Assembly (NCBI GenBank): GCA_027371655.1
Contig: DAHXMR010000079.1
Coordinates: 1 to 14,085, forward strand
Direction of reading: 5' to 3'
DNA length: 14,085 bases
Source of the DNA: Microcaldota archaeon
GTDB lineage: Archaea > Micrarchaeota > Micrarchaeia > Norongarragalinales > CAINOH01
Every line of letters begins with the position of its first letter. Positions within the stretch are counted from its first letter, which is position 1. Shown in pieces: positions 1 to 9,453 of the stretch. The position numbers and the translations under genes are program-made. The notes beneath the pieces are model-generated. The model was not told where the DNA came from. It saw only the letters and a program-made list of their open reading frames with translations, and searched no databases.

Positions 1-1558
<1,558 letters not shown>

Positions 1559-1647
1559 GAAAACCGGCAACTAATTTGACAACACGCGCAAATAAAAAAG
1601 TCGGTTGCGTTCTTCTTTCACGCGATTTTTGAAAGGTTTTTGCACCA
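1559..1647. promoter_or_regulatory. Divergent intergenic promoter region
   Basis: These 89 bp separate the divergent starts at 1558 (minus) and 1648 (plus), so promoters for both blocks should lie here. The main visible element is an A/T run, caaataaaaaag at 1589-1600. On the plus strand it lies about 50 bp before the ATG. On the minus strand its T-rich complement lies about 35-40 bp before the other ATG. In an archaeal host it could act as a TATA element in either or both directions. No clear Shine-Dalgarno precedes either gene; gaaagg at 1631-1636 is too far from the ATG to be convincing. Promoter function is inferred from layout only. Confidence 0.45.
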
Positions 1648-2817
1648 ATGCCCAAAACATCCCCAAAACCGGGAAGCGCAAAAGAGCTTGACGTTTCTGT
1701 CGTGCTTCCGTGCAAGGACGAGGAGAAGACAATCGGCGTTTGCATCAAAAAAATCCAGGCCGTGTTCAAGGCGCAGGGCATAAACGGCGAAATAATCGTT
1801 TCGGACTCGTCCAAGGACTCGTCACCGAAAATCGCGGAAAGCCTCGGCGCGCGCGTGGTCGTGCCGTGGAACAAGGGCTACGGAAACGCGTACTTGGCGG
1901 GATTCGCGGCAAGCCGCGGCAAAATAATAGTGATGGGCGACGCCGACGACACCTACGATTTCTTCGAGATGCCGCGCCTGCTTGAACCCCTGAAAGCGGG
2001 AAAGGCGGACTTGGTGCTGGGCTCGCGCCTGAAGGGCACGATAATGCCGGGAGCGATGCCGCGGCTCCACCAGTACGTGGGGAACCCCCTCCTGACGTTT
2101 TTTCTTAACACCTTTTTCGGGACCACAATAAGCGATGCTCATACGGGCTTCCGGGCGTTTTCCCGCGAGGCGCTTGTCGCGATAGACCCGCACGCCACGG
2201 GGATGGAATTCGCCTCCGAGATGATTTTCAAGGCGGCAAAAAAGCGCCTGCGCATCTCCGAAGTGCCGATAACGTATTATCCGCGGCGTTCCCGGCCACA
2301 TCTGCAATCTTTTTCGGATGGTTGGCGCCACCTGCGCTTTATGCTGCTTTATGCACCGAATTACCTGTTCCTTGCGCCGGGGGTGTTTTTTTTCACGCTT
2401 GGTGTGCTGCTTATGGCCCTGCTTTTGGGAGGGCCCATGGAGCTGTTGGGGGCGAAGCTCGACATCCATCCGATGATTGCCGGAAGCTTCATGACCATAC
2501 TCGGCTTCCAATTGGTGATAATGGGCTTGTTCACCAAAGCGTATGCCTCGTCGGTGCACTTTGAGGAAGCCTCGCAAACCTTGAGGTTTTTGCACAAGTT
2601 TTTCACGCTGGAACGCGCATCGCTCATCGGCCTCGCCGTGCTCGCGGCGGGGTTCGCGCTGAGCTTTGACATATTCTACTCTTGGCTTTCGCACGGCCAA
2701 GGTGCACTTTGGGAAATCCGCCGCGCGGTTTTCTCGACAACGCTGATGATAATCGGCGTGCAGACGTGTTTTTCCGCATTCTTTCTCAGCGTGCTTGCGA
2801 TAAAGAAACGGGACTAG
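1648..2817 (+). CDS. Family 2 glycosyltransferase, polyprenyl/dolichyl-phosphate hexose synthase-like, four TM segments
   Basis: This 389-residue membrane enzyme probably moves a hexose from a nucleotide donor to a polyprenyl or dolichyl phosphate carrier at the cytoplasmic face. The catalytic GT-A domain occupies about 13-230, with VVLPCKDEEKTIG at 18-30, the metal-binding GDADDTYDF at 97-105, SDAHTGFRAF at 162-171 and MEFASEM at 186-192. About four hydrophobic segments follow, near 236-262, 274-297, 324-344 and 360-384. This matches a family common in archaea and annotated as dolichyl-phosphate-glucose or mannose synthase-like, though the sugar cannot be read from sequence. The ATG at 1648 leaves a short Lys/Pro/Ser-rich lead. 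It opens the plus-strand block and is followed after 9 bp by a GT4 gene. Archaeal relatives often feed N-glycosylation or S-layer glycan synthesis. Confidence 0.87.
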   Translation: MPKTSPKPGSAKELDVSVVLPCKDEEKTIGVCIKKIQAVFKAQGINGEIIVSDSSKDSSPKIAESLGARVVVPWNKGYGNAYLAGFAASRGKIIVMGDADDTYDFFEMPRLLEPLKAGKADLVLGSRLKGTIMPGAMPRLHQYVGNPLLTFFLNTFFGTTISDAHTGFRAFSREALVAIDPHATGMEFASEMIFKAAKKRLRISEVPITYYPRRSRPHLQSFSDGWRHLRFMLLYAPNYLFLAPGVFFFTLGVLLMALLLGGPMELLGAKLDIHPMIAGSFMTILGFQLVIMGLFTKAYASSVHFEEASQTLRFLHKFFTLERASLIGLAVLAAGFALSFDIFYSWLSHGQGALWEIRRAVFSTTLMIIGVQTCFSAFFLSVLAIKKRD

Positions 2818-2826
2818 GGGCCAAAA

Positions 2827-3966
2827 ATGAGGATCGCGTTCGTCTACGATGTCTTGTACCCCCAAACTAAGGGCGGCGTGGAACTGCGCATCCGCGAGCT
2901 TGCAACACTGCTTGCAAAACGTGGGCACGAAGTGCACGTTTTCGGGCTCCGCTATGACGGAATGAAGCGCGATTTTGAAAAGGACGGCTTGCATTACCAC
3001 TGCGTGATGGACGCGCCAAAGCTGTATTCCCCGGACGGCACGCGTTCGATAAGCGAAGCGGTGCTGTTCTCAGCCGCACTGTTTCCCGCACTTTTGAAAA
3101 CTGGCCGCTTCGACGCGGTGGACTGCCAAAATTTCCCATACTTCCCGGTGTTCAGCGCAAGGATCGCCTGCGCAATCACGGGCAGCAAGCTTTACGTCAC
3201 GTGGCACGAGTTCTGGGGACCCGCATATTGGCAGGCGTATCTTGGAAAATTCAGGGGGTTGCTTGGCAGCCTTGTTGAAAGGCTCGCGTTGGTTGCGACA
3301 AAACGCGCAATAACCGTATCGCCTTCGACAGGGGCCCGCCTTGCGGAAGCCGGAAAACCCGGCGCAAAAATCGTGCCAAATGGAGTGGATTTGGAGCAAA
3401 TCTCCAAGGCAACGCCGTCGAAGGAAAAATTCGACGCCGTTTTCGCGGGAAGGCTCATAGAGGACAAGCACGCGGACGTGTTCATCGGGGCGGTGGCTTT
3501 GCTCAAGCGCGATTTACCCAAAATCCGCGCAGCAATCGTTGGCGAGGGGCCGGAGCTTGAAAAACTGCGAAAACTCGCAAAAAAACTGGGCGTGGAAAAA
3601 AACGTTTCGCTCAAAGGCTTTGCAAAAACCCGCGGGGAACTGTTTGGGATTTTCAAGTCCTCAAAGCTGTTTTTGCTTCCGTCAACGCGTGAAGGTTTCG
3701 GCATAACCCTCCTTGAAGCCCTCGCCTGCGGCTTGCCCGCAATAACCACAAACGCGGAAACCAACGCCGCACGCGACCTAGTAGAGGATGGAAAAAGCGG
3801 GTTTGCGGTAGAAGCGGGCGCACAATGGTTTTATGGCAAGGCGGAATTGCTCCTTTCTAACGCGGCGCTGCAGAGGGAATTTTCCATGCGGGCAAAAAAG
3901 TCCGCACAAAGCTATTCATGGGACAGAATCGCTGAAGAATTTGAAAAAACGGTTTCCACAAAATGA
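2827..3966 (+). CDS. Family 4 glycosyltransferase
   Basis: A 379-residue cytoplasmic GT-B retaining glycosyltransferase. The N-terminal acceptor domain opens with MRIAFVYDVLYP and KGGVELRIRELA at 15-26, a form frequent in archaeal GT4 proteins. The donor-binding half starts near 185 (VPNGVD at 183-188) and contains FAGRLIEDKH at 206-215, VGEGPE at 238-243 and the E-x7-E motif, Glu289 to Glu297, within STREGFGITLLEALACGLP. The length is normal for the family. It starts 9 bp after the GT2 gene, with an AGGGG run six bases before the ATG that may help ribosome binding. It ends in an ATGA overlap with the next GT, which points to translational coupling. Donor and acceptor sugars are unknown; a mannosyl-type transfer would fit many relatives. 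Confidence 0.88.
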   Translation: MRIAFVYDVLYPQTKGGVELRIRELATLLAKRGHEVHVFGLRYDGMKRDFEKDGLHYHCVMDAPKLYSPDGTRSISEAVLFSAALFPALLKTGRFDAVDCQNFPYFPVFSARIACAITGSKLYVTWHEFWGPAYWQAYLGKFRGLLGSLVERLALVATKRAITVSPSTGARLAEAGKPGAKIVPNGVDLEQISKATPSKEKFDAVFAGRLIEDKHADVFIGAVALLKRDLPKIRAAIVGEGPELEKLRKLAKKLGVEKNVSLKGFAKTRGELFGIFKSSKLFLLPSTREGFGITLLEALACGLPAITTNAETNAARDLVEDGKSGFAVEAGAQWFYGKAELLLSNAALQREFSMRAKKSAQSYSWDRIAEEFEKTVSTK

Positions 3967-5090
3967 AAAGCAAAAACTTTCCAAAGCGGATTGCAATTTT
4001 CCACGACTTTTTCGGGGCAATAGGCGGCGGGGAAAAGCTGGTTTTGACGCTTGCGCGCGCCCTGCGCGCGGACGTTATTACCACGGATGTGAACCGGGAT
4101 TCCGTTGAAAAACTGGGCTTTCCCGATGTCCGCATAATGTCCCTTGGCGAAACGATGAAAATGCCGCCCTTGAAGCAAATCCACGCCTCGCTAATGTTTG
4201 CATCAAGCGATTTTTCCAAGGAATACGACTTTTTCATTTTCTCAGGGAACTGGGCGCACTACGCCGCCTTGCGCCACCGGCCCAACCTCTGGTACTGCCA
4301 TACCCCCGTGCGCGCGTTCTACGACCTCATGGACAGGTTCATCGCCGCCCAGCCCACGGCGGTCCACCGGCTTTTGTTCATCTTGTGGGCCGGCGCCCAC
4401 TCCTTTTTCGACAGGCTTGCGGTTTCCAAAGTGCAACGCATCGCCACAAACAGCTTCAACACCCTGGCCCGGATCAAAAAATTCTACGGCCGCGAAGCTG
4501 TGGTGATTCATCCGCCCGTTCCGGTTGAAAAATTCAAATACCTTAAAAACGGGGATTTCTGGCTTTCCGTGAACCGACTTTACCCTGAAAAGCGGGTTGG
4601 CCTGCAGTTTGAAGTTTTCCGCAGGTGCCCAAAGGAAAGCCTGGTGGTCGTGGGCGGCTATGCCAAAGGGGACCACGCGGAAAAAAACCTCGGTTTCCTG
4701 AAAGACAAGCCCCCCAACGTGGAAATGATGGGGGCAGTTTCCGAGGAAGAGCTTCGCAGGCTTTACGGGGAATGCAAGGCGTTCATCACCACCGCGGTGG
4801 ACGAGGATTTTGGAATGACGCCCGTGGAGGCGATGGCCGCGGGCAAGCCCGTGGTTGCAGTGGACGAAGGCGGATTCAGGGAAACCGTGGCTGACGGAAA
4901 AACCGGCTACCTGGTTCCCGCAGACGCGGGCAGCCTTGCAAAAGCAGTATTAAAAATTTCAAAACACCCAAACAAGTACAGAGCAGCTTGCATTGCCCAA
5001 GCCAAAAAATTTGCAGCCAGGCACTTCGTGCAAGCGGTAAAAAAACATATAATCCTGGTTTGCAGCAGCATTGTTCGTGCCGAAAAGTGA
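3963..5090 (+). CDS. Family 4 glycosyltransferase, WbaZ/mannosyltransferase-like
   Basis: A 375-residue GT-B glycosyltransferase. FHDFFGAIGGGEKLV at 13-27 is the glycine-rich N-terminal motif, and LWYCHTPVRAFYDL at 109-122 is characteristic of the WbaZ/RfbU-like branch that often transfers mannose in O-antigen and capsule clusters. SVNRLYPEKRV at 202-212 starts the donor half. The E-x7-E pair is Glu281 and Glu289 in DEDFGMTPVEAMAAGKPV. Length is normal; the last 30 or so residues look less conserved. The ATG overlaps the stop of the previous GT (ATGA at 3963-3966), so the pair is probably translationally coupled. The stop lies 5 bp before the exporter permease start. The mannose donor is an inference that fits, but is not proved by, a GDP-mannose-consuming enzyme in the same locus. 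Confidence 0.87.
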   Translation: MKSKNFPKRIAIFHDFFGAIGGGEKLVLTLARALRADVITTDVNRDSVEKLGFPDVRIMSLGETMKMPPLKQIHASLMFASSDFSKEYDFFIFSGNWAHYAALRHRPNLWYCHTPVRAFYDLMDRFIAAQPTAVHRLLFILWAGAHSFFDRLAVSKVQRIATNSFNTLARIKKFYGREAVVIHPPVPVEKFKYLKNGDFWLSVNRLYPEKRVGLQFEVFRRCPKESLVVVGGYAKGDHAEKNLGFLKDKPPNVEMMGAVSEEELRRLYGECKAFITTAVDEDFGMTPVEAMAAGKPVVAVDEGGFRETVADGKTGYLVPADAGSLAKAVLKISKHPNKYRAACIAQAKKFAARHFVQAVKKHIILVCSSIVRAEK

Positions 5091-5095
5091 GCCCC

Positions 5096-5878
5096 ATGCC
5101 GTTTCAGAGTTATTTGAAGGAGTTGTGGCATTATCGCTACTTGGTTTGGAAGCTTGCGGCAACGGACTTCAACTTGCGTTACAAAAAGTCTTTGCTTGGG
5201 CTCTTCTGGGCATTGCTTGAGCCTCTTCTCATGCTCCTCGTGCTCTACACAGTGTTTTCCAATCTCATGCGTTTGCAGGTCCAACACTACCAATTATTCC
5301 TCCTTATGGGCATCATTGGATGGAATTTTTTTGCCCGCTCGACAAGCATGAGCCTTTCGTCCATAATCGGCAAGCCGTCTTTGGTCAAAAAAATTTATTT
5401 TCCCCGGGAATTGCTGGTTATGTCCTCTTGCGTTACCGCCCTAATGATGTCCCTGGTGGAATTTCTCGTATTCGGGGTTTTCATGGTTTTTTTCCAAATC
5501 TGGCCCGGTTCCGCAATACTGCTTGCAATCCCCGCACTGGCAGTCTTCTTCATTCTTTGCTTGGGCGTATCTCTGGCCTTGGCGGCGGTGAACACGTTTT
5601 TTCGTGACGTACAATACATCTGGGCGGTAGTGCTGCAAGTGGGCTTTTTTGCAACAACAGTGGTTTACACCGTGGATGTCTTTCCACCAGACTTACGCTT
5701 CGCATTCTCGTTGAATCCCATCACCCAATTCCTCGAAGTGCTGCGCAATTCCGTCATTTACGCAAAACTCCCGTCTATTTTTGCCATGGGCGGGCTTTTA
5801 GCGGTTTCTTTTTTAGCGCTGGCTTTCGGCGCTTTTGTTTTCAAGCGCTTTGAACCCGGATTTGCCGAAGAACTTTGA
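5096..5878 (+). CDS. wzm: Polysaccharide ABC exporter, membrane subunit (Wzm-like)
   Basis: The permease half of an ABC-2 type exporter that moves a completed lipid-linked polysaccharide out across the cytoplasmic membrane. The 260 residues match the usual Wzm length. An N-terminal interface segment holds DFNLRYKKSLLG at 24-35 and EPLL at 42-45. About six hydrophobic segments follow, near 33-56, 64-80, 106-134, 139-168, 175-193 and 228-250. Family motifs include KKIYFPRELL at 98-107, FFRDVQYIW at 168-176 and NPITQFLEVLRN at 207-218. I chose the ATG at 5096 because it starts at the family's normal N-terminus; a GTG at 5087 and a far longer upstream extension overlapping the previous gene are less likely. 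The partner ATPase follows after 14 bp. Two such subunits pair with two ATPases. Confidence 0.93.
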   Translation: MPFQSYLKELWHYRYLVWKLAATDFNLRYKKSLLGLFWALLEPLLMLLVLYTVFSNLMRLQVQHYQLFLLMGIIGWNFFARSTSMSLSSIIGKPSLVKKIYFPRELLVMSSCVTALMMSLVEFLVFGVFMVFFQIWPGSAILLAIPALAVFFILCLGVSLALAAVNTFFRDVQYIWAVVLQVGFFATTVVYTVDVFPPDLRFAFSLNPITQFLEVLRNSVIYAKLPSIFAMGGLLAVSFLALAFGAFVFKRFEPGFAEEL

Positions 5879-5892
5879 ACAAGTGATTTTTC

Positions 5893-7095
5893 ATGCGCCC
5901 TCAAACAGTTCCCATCGTGGAAGCCCGGAACCTTTGCAAGAATTTCAGGCTTTACCATGAAAAACGCAACACTCTTTACGAAAACATCGCGGGCTTTTTT
6001 TCAGGCCAAAAATCTTTCGAAGACTTCGCCGCGCTGAAAAACGTTTCCTTCGACGTTCAAAAGGGCGAAACACTTGGGATAATCGGAGGAAACGGCTCCG
6101 GAAAAAGCACGCTGCTCAAAGTCATTGCAAACATCCTCCGCCCCGACAAAGGCGTTGTCCACGTCCGTGGCCGAATAACCCCATTCTTGGAACTTGGCGT
6201 CGGCTTTCAGGAAAACCTTACTGCGGTTGAAAACATCGAAGTCTACGGTGCCATCCTTGGCTTTTCGCCCGGGGAAATGCGCCGGCGCACCGAAGAAATA
6301 CTCGATTTCGCGGAGCTTCAAAAATTCCGCGACACTAAAATCAAAAACTTTTCATCGGGAATGTACGTGCGCCTGGCTTTCTCAACCGCAATTCAATGCG
6401 ATCCCGAAATCCTCCTAGTGGACGAAGTGCTTGCAGTCGGAGACATGGCTTTTCAGCAAAAATGCTTCGACGTCTTCAACAAATACCGCAACGAGGGAAA
6501 AACCATTCTTCTTGTCACGCACGACTTGTCCGCGGTGCGCCGCTTCTGCGACAAAACGCTTCTTATGAGAAACGGGGAAGTCGCTGCATTCGGGCCAGCG
6601 GACGAAGTTATCGACGCCTACGTTTACGAGGCAAAAAAAATTTCAGAAGCGAAAGAAACGGCCGGCGAACGATGGGGAAACAAGAAAGTCCAGATATGCG
6701 GAATAAAGTTTTTCGACAAGTTCGGGAAAGAAAACGACACGTTCAACACTGGAGACTCCATGATTGTGCGCATCTTTTACGAAGCGAGGGGACGCGTGGA
6801 AAAACCGGTATTCGGCGTTGCAATTCATTCCGAACAAGGAATCCACTGCTTTGGAACCAACACTTCCGAGTCGGGATACGGAATAAGCTCAATAACCGGC
6901 GCCGGGCACATAGATTTTATTGTTGACAGGATAATAATGAATCAAGGCACGTATTTCTTGACCGTTGCGATTCACGCATTGGACCACACGCACTACGATT
7001 GGCGCAACAAAGAGTTCAAATTCAACATAGTTCGTACAACAAATATGGACGGTTTGTTCGAAATGCCGGTTAAATGGGATAAACACGCCCAATAG
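5893..7095 (+). CDS. wzt: Polysaccharide ABC exporter ATPase with C-terminal glycan-recognition domain (Wzt-like)
   Basis: The 400-residue ATPase partner of the Wzm-like permease. The nucleotide-binding domain (about 7-245) has Walker A GGNGSGKST at 65-73, a Q-loop Gln106 in GVGFQENLTAVENI, the Wzt-type signature NFSSGMYVRLAF at 152-163, Walker B ILLVDE at 173-178 and H-loop His210. A linker rich in Lys and Glu leads to a second domain at about 262-395 that resembles the beta-sandwich Wzt C-terminal domain. In E. coli O9a-type systems this domain binds the modified non-reducing end of the chain and gates export. Its presence suggests a terminally modified polymer, and the next gene is a methyltransferase. 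The ATG at 5893 is preceded by GTGAT six bases upstream, a weak archaeal-style ribosome site. No other ATPase is encoded nearby. Confidence 0.94.
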   Translation: MRPQTVPIVEARNLCKNFRLYHEKRNTLYENIAGFFSGQKSFEDFAALKNVSFDVQKGETLGIIGGNGSGKSTLLKVIANILRPDKGVVHVRGRITPFLELGVGFQENLTAVENIEVYGAILGFSPGEMRRRTEEILDFAELQKFRDTKIKNFSSGMYVRLAFSTAIQCDPEILLVDEVLAVGDMAFQQKCFDVFNKYRNEGKTILLVTHDLSAVRRFCDKTLLMRNGEVAAFGPADEVIDAYVYEAKKISEAKETAGERWGNKKVQICGIKFFDKFGKENDTFNTGDSMIVRIFYEARGRVEKPVFGVAIHSEQGIHCFGTNTSESGYGISSITGAGHIDFIVDRIIMNQGTYFLTVAIHALDHTHYDWRNKEFKFNIVRTTNMDGLFEMPVKWDKHAQ

Positions 7096-7109
7096 GCAGG
7101 ACTGTACGC

Positions 7110-8279
7110 ATGGCAAAAAACACCAAAATCATCGAATATCCACAAGGCACGGTCAAAACGGACGTTATGAAATTGGATGTCGTGGATTTGATGGGCCAAA
7201 TAAAGGAAAACCTAGCTAAAAAAGCATCTGGGCCTGCCGAAGGTTCAGCCGTGTCCTTGCCAATTACCACGGGCGCCCCCGCCAAGGAACTCGAACACAA
7301 CTTGCACATGGCGAACAAATCCTGCGACATCTCCTACGACCGCCAAATCGCCTCCCACCGGCCGTCGATCATTGGAAGATTGCTGGTAAAAGCAAGAACG
7401 GTTTTGCATGAAGAAATTTACCGGTCAGTGGGCCCGTCAATTCAAAGGCAAACCAGTTTCAATTCCTTTGCAGTGAAAGTCCTGAACGAAATCGTATCGA
7501 AAGTAAGATCGTTGCAAAAAAATCTCGAAATGTCCGAACGGAAAACATCGGAACTTCAAACAACAGTGGAAAAAAGCAGGCTTGACAACTTGAATTTCGA
7601 CTATGTAAGATTCGAAAACCAGTTTCGGGGCACAGAAAAAGACGTTGTGGAAAGGCAAAGCGTTTTCCTGAAATTCTTTGAAAACAAGAAAAACGTTTTG
7701 GACGCCGGCTGTGGCAGGGGAGAATTCCTTTCCGAGCTTTCCGAACATTCTAAAAATGCCCTCGGAGTGGACAGCAATCCCGAAATGATCGGGATATGCC
7801 GCTCAAAAAAACTGAACGTGATAGAAACCGACGCCTTGGGCTATCTTGCAGGAATTCCCGACAACTCGCTTGGCGGAATATTTTCGGGACAATTCGTAGA
7901 GCACTTGACGCCAAAGCAGCTGATCGAATTCATATCACTTTGTTCCAGGAAACTTGAGAAAAACGCATACTTCGTAGCCGAAACAGTAAACCCGAAATGC
8001 CTCACGGTATTTTCCCAAGGGTTTTACATGGATTTGACGCACGTCAAACCCGTGCACCCCGAGACAATAAAGTTCCTGCTCGAATCGCAAGGATTCTCCG
8101 ACGTCGCGTTTCAATATTTTTCGCCGGTTCCCGCTGAATCACGGCTGAAACACGTCAACGTTTCCGCGCTTTCAGGGGAAATTAGAAACGCCGCCGAAAC
8201 GCTCAACGGCAACATAGACAATCTCAACGGGCTCTTGTACGGATACCAGGATTATGCGGTCATAGCGCGAAAAACGTGA
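7110..8279 (+). CDS. Class I SAM-dependent methyltransferase of the exported-glycan type
   Basis: A 389-residue protein that probably methylates the growing or finished glycan in the cytoplasm. The C-terminal catalytic domain (about 165-389) has the SAM motif VLDAGCGRGEF at 196-206, an acidic ribose-binding Asp221 in GVDSN, Asp241 in TDALGYL, QFVEHL at 261-266 and the family block MDLTHVKPVHPETIKFLLES at 307-326. The N-terminus carries KLDVVDLMGQIKENL at 21-35 and HRPSIIGRLLVKAR at 83-96, both seen in methyltransferases of bacterial ABC-exported glycan clusters. A helical, coiled-coil-like stretch spans about 117-160. It follows wzt by 14 bp. By analogy with WbdD-type terminators it may cap chains for recognition by the Wzt C-terminal domain, but no kinase domain is present and the target atom is unknown. 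The gene is AT-richer than the flanks. Confidence 0.86.
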   Translation: MAKNTKIIEYPQGTVKTDVMKLDVVDLMGQIKENLAKKASGPAEGSAVSLPITTGAPAKELEHNLHMANKSCDISYDRQIASHRPSIIGRLLVKARTVLHEEIYRSVGPSIQRQTSFNSFAVKVLNEIVSKVRSLQKNLEMSERKTSELQTTVEKSRLDNLNFDYVRFENQFRGTEKDVVERQSVFLKFFENKKNVLDAGCGRGEFLSELSEHSKNALGVDSNPEMIGICRSKKLNVIETDALGYLAGIPDNSLGGIFSGQFVEHLTPKQLIEFISLCSRKLEKNAYFVAETVNPKCLTVFSQGFYMDLTHVKPVHPETIKFLLESQGFSDVAFQYFSPVPAESRLKHVNVSALSGEIRNAAETLNGNIDNLNGLLYGYQDYAVIARKT

Positions 8280-8289
8280 TTGCTTCGAA

Positions 8290-9453
8290 ATGAAACTCGC
8301 ATTTGTTGTTCCTTGGTACGGCAAAGACCTCGCAGGCGGCGCGGAAAACGAGTGCCGGCGCACCGCCGAAGAGCTGTCAAAAGCAGGCGTAAATGTTGAG
8401 ATTCTGACTACTTGCTCGAACCAGTTTCACAGCAATTGGAAAAACTACTATGTTCCCGGCACATACGAAGTAAACGGCGTAATTGTCCGCAGGTTCAAAG
8501 TTGACGCCAGAAATGCCGAAAAATTCGACCGCACAAACTTCAAGTTGATGAACGGAATTCCGGTCACGAACGAGGACGAAAAAACCTACCTTGAGGAAAA
8601 CATAAACAGCTCTCCGCTTGTCAAATTCATTTCGGACAACAAGCGGGCATTCGATTACTTTATTTTTATTCCATACATGTTCGGAACGACAGTGGACGGC
8701 GCCAGGGCGGCAGGCGAAAAGGCAATTCTTATACCCTGCCTTCACGACGAGCCTTACGCGAGGCTTTCAATCTACCTGCCGCAATTTGAAAGGTCAAAGG
8801 CAATTATTTTCCATACAGACTCCGAGAAAAAACTGGCCCAATCACTGTTCAAACTCCCAAAAAAATCGCCTGTGATGGGCGAAGGCGTGGATTTTCCGGT
8901 TTCAGGGAATGCCAGCCGCTTTCAGGAAAAATACGGCGCAAAAGACTTCGTCCTCTATGTGGGAAGGAAAGATGAAGGCAAAGGGGCGCCGATGCTCGTG
9001 GATTTTTTCGGCCGATTTGCCCGGGAGCAACATCCAAGCGCCAAGCTCGTAGTCGCCGGAAGCGGGACGCTTCAAATTTTCCCACAAGATGCCCCGTTTG
9101 TAATGGATTTAGGAAAAATTTCCGAGCAGGACAAAGCCGACGCGTATGCCGCTGCCAGCATTTTCTGCCTTCCCTCCAGAATGGAAAGTTTCTCGCTGGT
9201 GCTGATGGAAGCGTGGCACGCGGGGCTTCCAACGCTTGTAAACGCCGAATGCGATGTTACGCGGGAACACTGTGAAAAATCCAACGGGGGGCTTTACTTT
9301 TCCGGCTACGAGGAATTCAAAGGATGCCTAAGCCTTCTTCTGGCTTCCAGAGAGCTCCGCCAACAGCTTGGATCCAACGGGGCAAAATACGCGGAAAGGT
9401 TCGGTTGGAAGCGGATCGTGAAAGCTTACAAGCAGTTTTTATCCTCGCTTTAA
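8290..9453 (+). CDS. Family 4 glycosyltransferase
   Basis: A 387-residue GT-B glycosyltransferase, last gene of the plus-strand block. The N-terminal half opens with MKLAFVVPWYGKDLAGGAEN, where AGGAEN at 15-20 is the acceptor-domain glycine motif, and contains HDEPYARLSIYLP at 152-164. The donor half has VLYVGRKDEGKG at 221-232, VVAGSGT at 254-260 and the E-x7-E pair Glu299 and Glu307 in PSRMESFSLVLMEAW. The C-terminus ends in the usual helix (FGWKRIVKAYKQFL). It starts 10 bp after the methyltransferase stop, with GTGAT nine bases upstream that includes that stop codon. Its own last 15 bp overlap the convergent GT4-GT9 gene. Substrates are unknown. Confidence 0.88.
   Translation: MKLAFVVPWYGKDLAGGAENECRRTAEELSKAGVNVEILTTCSNQFHSNWKNYYVPGTYEVNGVIVRRFKVDARNAEKFDRTNFKLMNGIPVTNEDEKTYLEENINSSPLVKFISDNKRAFDYFIFIPYMFGTTVDGARAAGEKAILIPCLHDEPYARLSIYLPQFERSKAIIFHTDSEKKLAQSLFKLPKKSPVMGEGVDFPVSGNASRFQEKYGAKDFVLYVGRKDEGKGAPMLVDFFGRFAREQHPSAKLVVAGSGTLQIFPQDAPFVMDLGKISEQDKADAYAAASIFCLPSRMESFSLVLMEAWHAGLPTLVNAECDVTREHCEKSNGGLYFSGYEEFKGCLSLLLASRELRQQLGSNGAKYAERFGWKRIVKAYKQFLSSL

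Noticed and set aside
1822..3000. Long minus-strand open frame of 392 codons across the GT2 gene
   Set aside because: It is the antisense of the GT2 and GT4 genes. Its translation is rich in His, Arg and Gln with no domain, while the plus strand has clear GT2 motifs and membrane segments.
3192..3764. Minus-strand open frame of 190 codons over the first GT4
   Set aside because: Ser/Pro-rich antisense of a gene whose plus strand carries the full GT4 motif set.
5041..5056. TATA-like acatataat run about 45 bp upstream of the permease ATG as an internal promoter
   Set aside because: It lies inside the coding end of the second GT4, in a tightly packed operon, and A/T runs of this kind also encode the Lys-rich tail. 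Too weak to call without start-site data.
4988..5095. A 36-residue N-terminal extension of the permease from an upstream ATG
   Set aside because: It would overlap the preceding GT4 by about 100 bp and adds Cys/Lys-rich sequence absent from Wzm proteins. The ATG at 5096 gives the normal family N-terminus.
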